The translations under genes were made by a program, and so were the position numbers. The notes under the pieces are model-generated. The model ran no database searches, was not told the origin of the DNA, and saw only the letters and a program-made list of their open reading frames with translations. From the NCBI GenBank assembly GCA_025934475.1, contig JAICXZ010000252.1:1-5627 (forward strand): a DNA stretch of 5,627 bases. The letters are read 5' to 3'. The DNA comes from Mucilaginibacter sp. GTDB lineage: Bacteria > Bacteroidota > Bacteroidia > Sphingobacteriales > Sphingobacteriaceae. This document shows, piece after piece, positions 4,726 to 5,627 of the stretch (position 1 is its first letter; each line of letters opens with the position of its first letter).

Positions 4726-5627
4726 TATAGAATACCGGGTTATTGTGGGTATTTCCGCCATGGTTGTCTTGTTTACGGGCTTCCTTATTGTTTTTGTAAT
4801 AAGCCAGCGCAAAAAACTTCAATATCATAAAGAACTTCATGCGCTGCACGAAGCACAGCAGGAAAGCCTTACGCAACAAAATTTATTACTTGAACAGCGT
4901 GTGGACGAACGGACGGCCGAACTGGTGATCCAGAAAAATGAGCTCCAAAAATCATTGCATGAATTAAACAGGGCGCAGTTACAATTGATACAAAGAGAAA
5001 AAATGGCCTCTTTGGGTGAACTCACCTCCGGCATAGCGCATGAGATACAAAACCCACTAAATTTTGTAAACAATTTTTCGGAGGTAACCCGGGAACTGGT
5101 GGCCGAGCTGCGCGAAGACCTAAAGAACAATGAGCCGGATGAGGCTATGGCGGTTGCAGATGATATTGAGCAAAACCTCGAAAAAATAAGTTTGCACGGC
5201 AAACGCGCCGATGGTATTGTTAAAGGAATGCTGGAGCATTCGAGGGTTGATACCGGCAAGAAAGAACCGACGGATATCAACAAGCTAATTGCCGAAACCT
5301 TGCGTTTAAGTTACAGCAGCTTCCGGACAAAGGACAATACATTTACAGCGTCGTTCGAAACAATGTTCGATGAGCAAGTGGGCCAGTTCCCTATTAATGC
5401 GCAAGCACTGCAAAGAGTCCTTCTTAACCTGTTCAATAATGCTTTCTATGCACTTAAGCAAAAGAAGACCCATGCAAGCAACGATTTTAATCCTGTGGTT
5501 TCTGTTTCCACTAAAATTTCTGATGAAAACCTGCTGATCGCTATCACGGATAATGGAACGGGCATTCCCCCGAACCTCATTCAAAAGATATTCCAGCCTT
5601 TCTTTACCACACAGGCGACCGGTGAAG
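4706..5627 (+). CDS. Sensor histidine kinase, C-terminus cut by window edge
   Basis: 307 codons are visible and the frame runs off the right edge. In order: a short N-terminus, one membrane helix (about 12-33), a polar, probably coiled-coil linker (about 36-98, including EQRVDERTAEL), then a HisKA dimerisation domain with GELTSGIAHEIQNPLNF, where H112 is the predicted phosphorylated histidine. The HATPase_c domain follows: N box LLNLFNNAFYAL (N241, N244, N245), G1 box DNGTGIP (from D282), and the F box FQPFFTT (296-302). The last glycine-rich ATP-lid motif lies just outside. The enzyme should autophosphorylate with ATP and pass phosphate to a response regulator, which may be the next gene downstream but is not visible. 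No PAS, GAF or periplasmic domain precedes the kinase core, so signal input probably comes from the overlapping upstream membrane protein. Kinase motifs are intact. Confidence 0.95.
   Translation, partial: MQLLEISIEYRVIVGISAMVVLFTGFLIVFVISQRKKLQYHKELHALHEAQQESLTQQNLLLEQRVDERTAELVIQKNELQKSLHELNRAQLQLIQREKMASLGELTSGIAHEIQNPLNFVNNFSEVTRELVAELREDLKNNEPDEAMAVADDIEQNLEKISLHGKRADGIVKGMLEHSRVDTGKKEPTDINKLIAETLRLSYSSFRTKDNTFTASFETMFDEQVGQFPINAQALQRVLLNLFNNAFYALKQKKTHASNDFNPVVSVSTKISDENLLIAITDNGTGIPPNLIQKIFQPFFTTQATGE

Noticed and set aside
4837..5584. Minus-strand frames at 4837-5283 and 5306-5584
   Set aside because: They are antisense to the histidine kinase. The Ser/Cys-rich wording of the first is a typical shadow of a coiled-coil and charged coding region.

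Overview
The window looks like chromosome from a member of the Bacteroidota, most plausibly a Sphingobacteriaceae relative such as Mucilaginibacter or Pedobacter. I infer this from several things: moderate G+C; start codons that mostly lack a Shine-Dalgarno motif and sit behind AT-rich leaders; promoter-like matches to the Bacteroidota consensus (TTTG near -33, TAnnTTTG near -7); histidine-kinase wording typical of the phylum; and intergenic repeats that resemble ones I recall from these genomes. No database search was possible, so the genus is a guess.

Layout. (1) Positions 1-1303, minus strand: a Ro60/Rsr-type TROVE-domain RNA-binding protein, cut by the left edge after 434 codons. It carries the HEAT-like TROVE region and the beginning of a vWA-like domain with an intact DxSxS metal-site motif. 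A strong Shine-Dalgarno sequence and a pair of TGCGCAGT repeats precede it. (2) Positions 1304-1764: a 461-base gap without a convincing gene, filled with degenerate dispersed repeats, including a roughly 70-base palindrome and a 'TGTCTGAACCAG' type repeat. (3) Positions 1765-2115: a small protein with a C-terminal four-cysteine zinc ribbon. (4) Positions 2343-3218: a ten-helix EamA/DMT-family transporter, with a small palindrome and a promoter-like motif upstream. (5) Positions 3219-3544: a non-coding gap with several short repeats and a good promoter candidate. (6) Positions 3545-4006: a 153-residue protein I do not recognise. (7) Positions 4051-4725 and 4706 to the right edge: a seven-helix membrane protein whose end overlaps the start of a sensor histidine kinase by 20 bases.

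How the genes work together. The clearest functional unit is the last pair. The kinase has only one membrane helix and no visible sensory domain, while the translationally coupled gene before it encodes a membrane protein with no visible enzyme motif. This suggests a two-polypeptide receptor-kinase, which is an inference. The 153-residue protein lies 44 bases upstream on the same strand and may belong to the same transcript. The TROVE protein, zinc-ribbon protein and DMT transporter look like independent units. I see no phage, CRISPR, transposase, tRNA or rRNA gene, and no complete system that I can call new. The most open questions are the split receptor-kinase with its unknown upstream protein, and whether a Y RNA partner for the TROVE protein lies near by.
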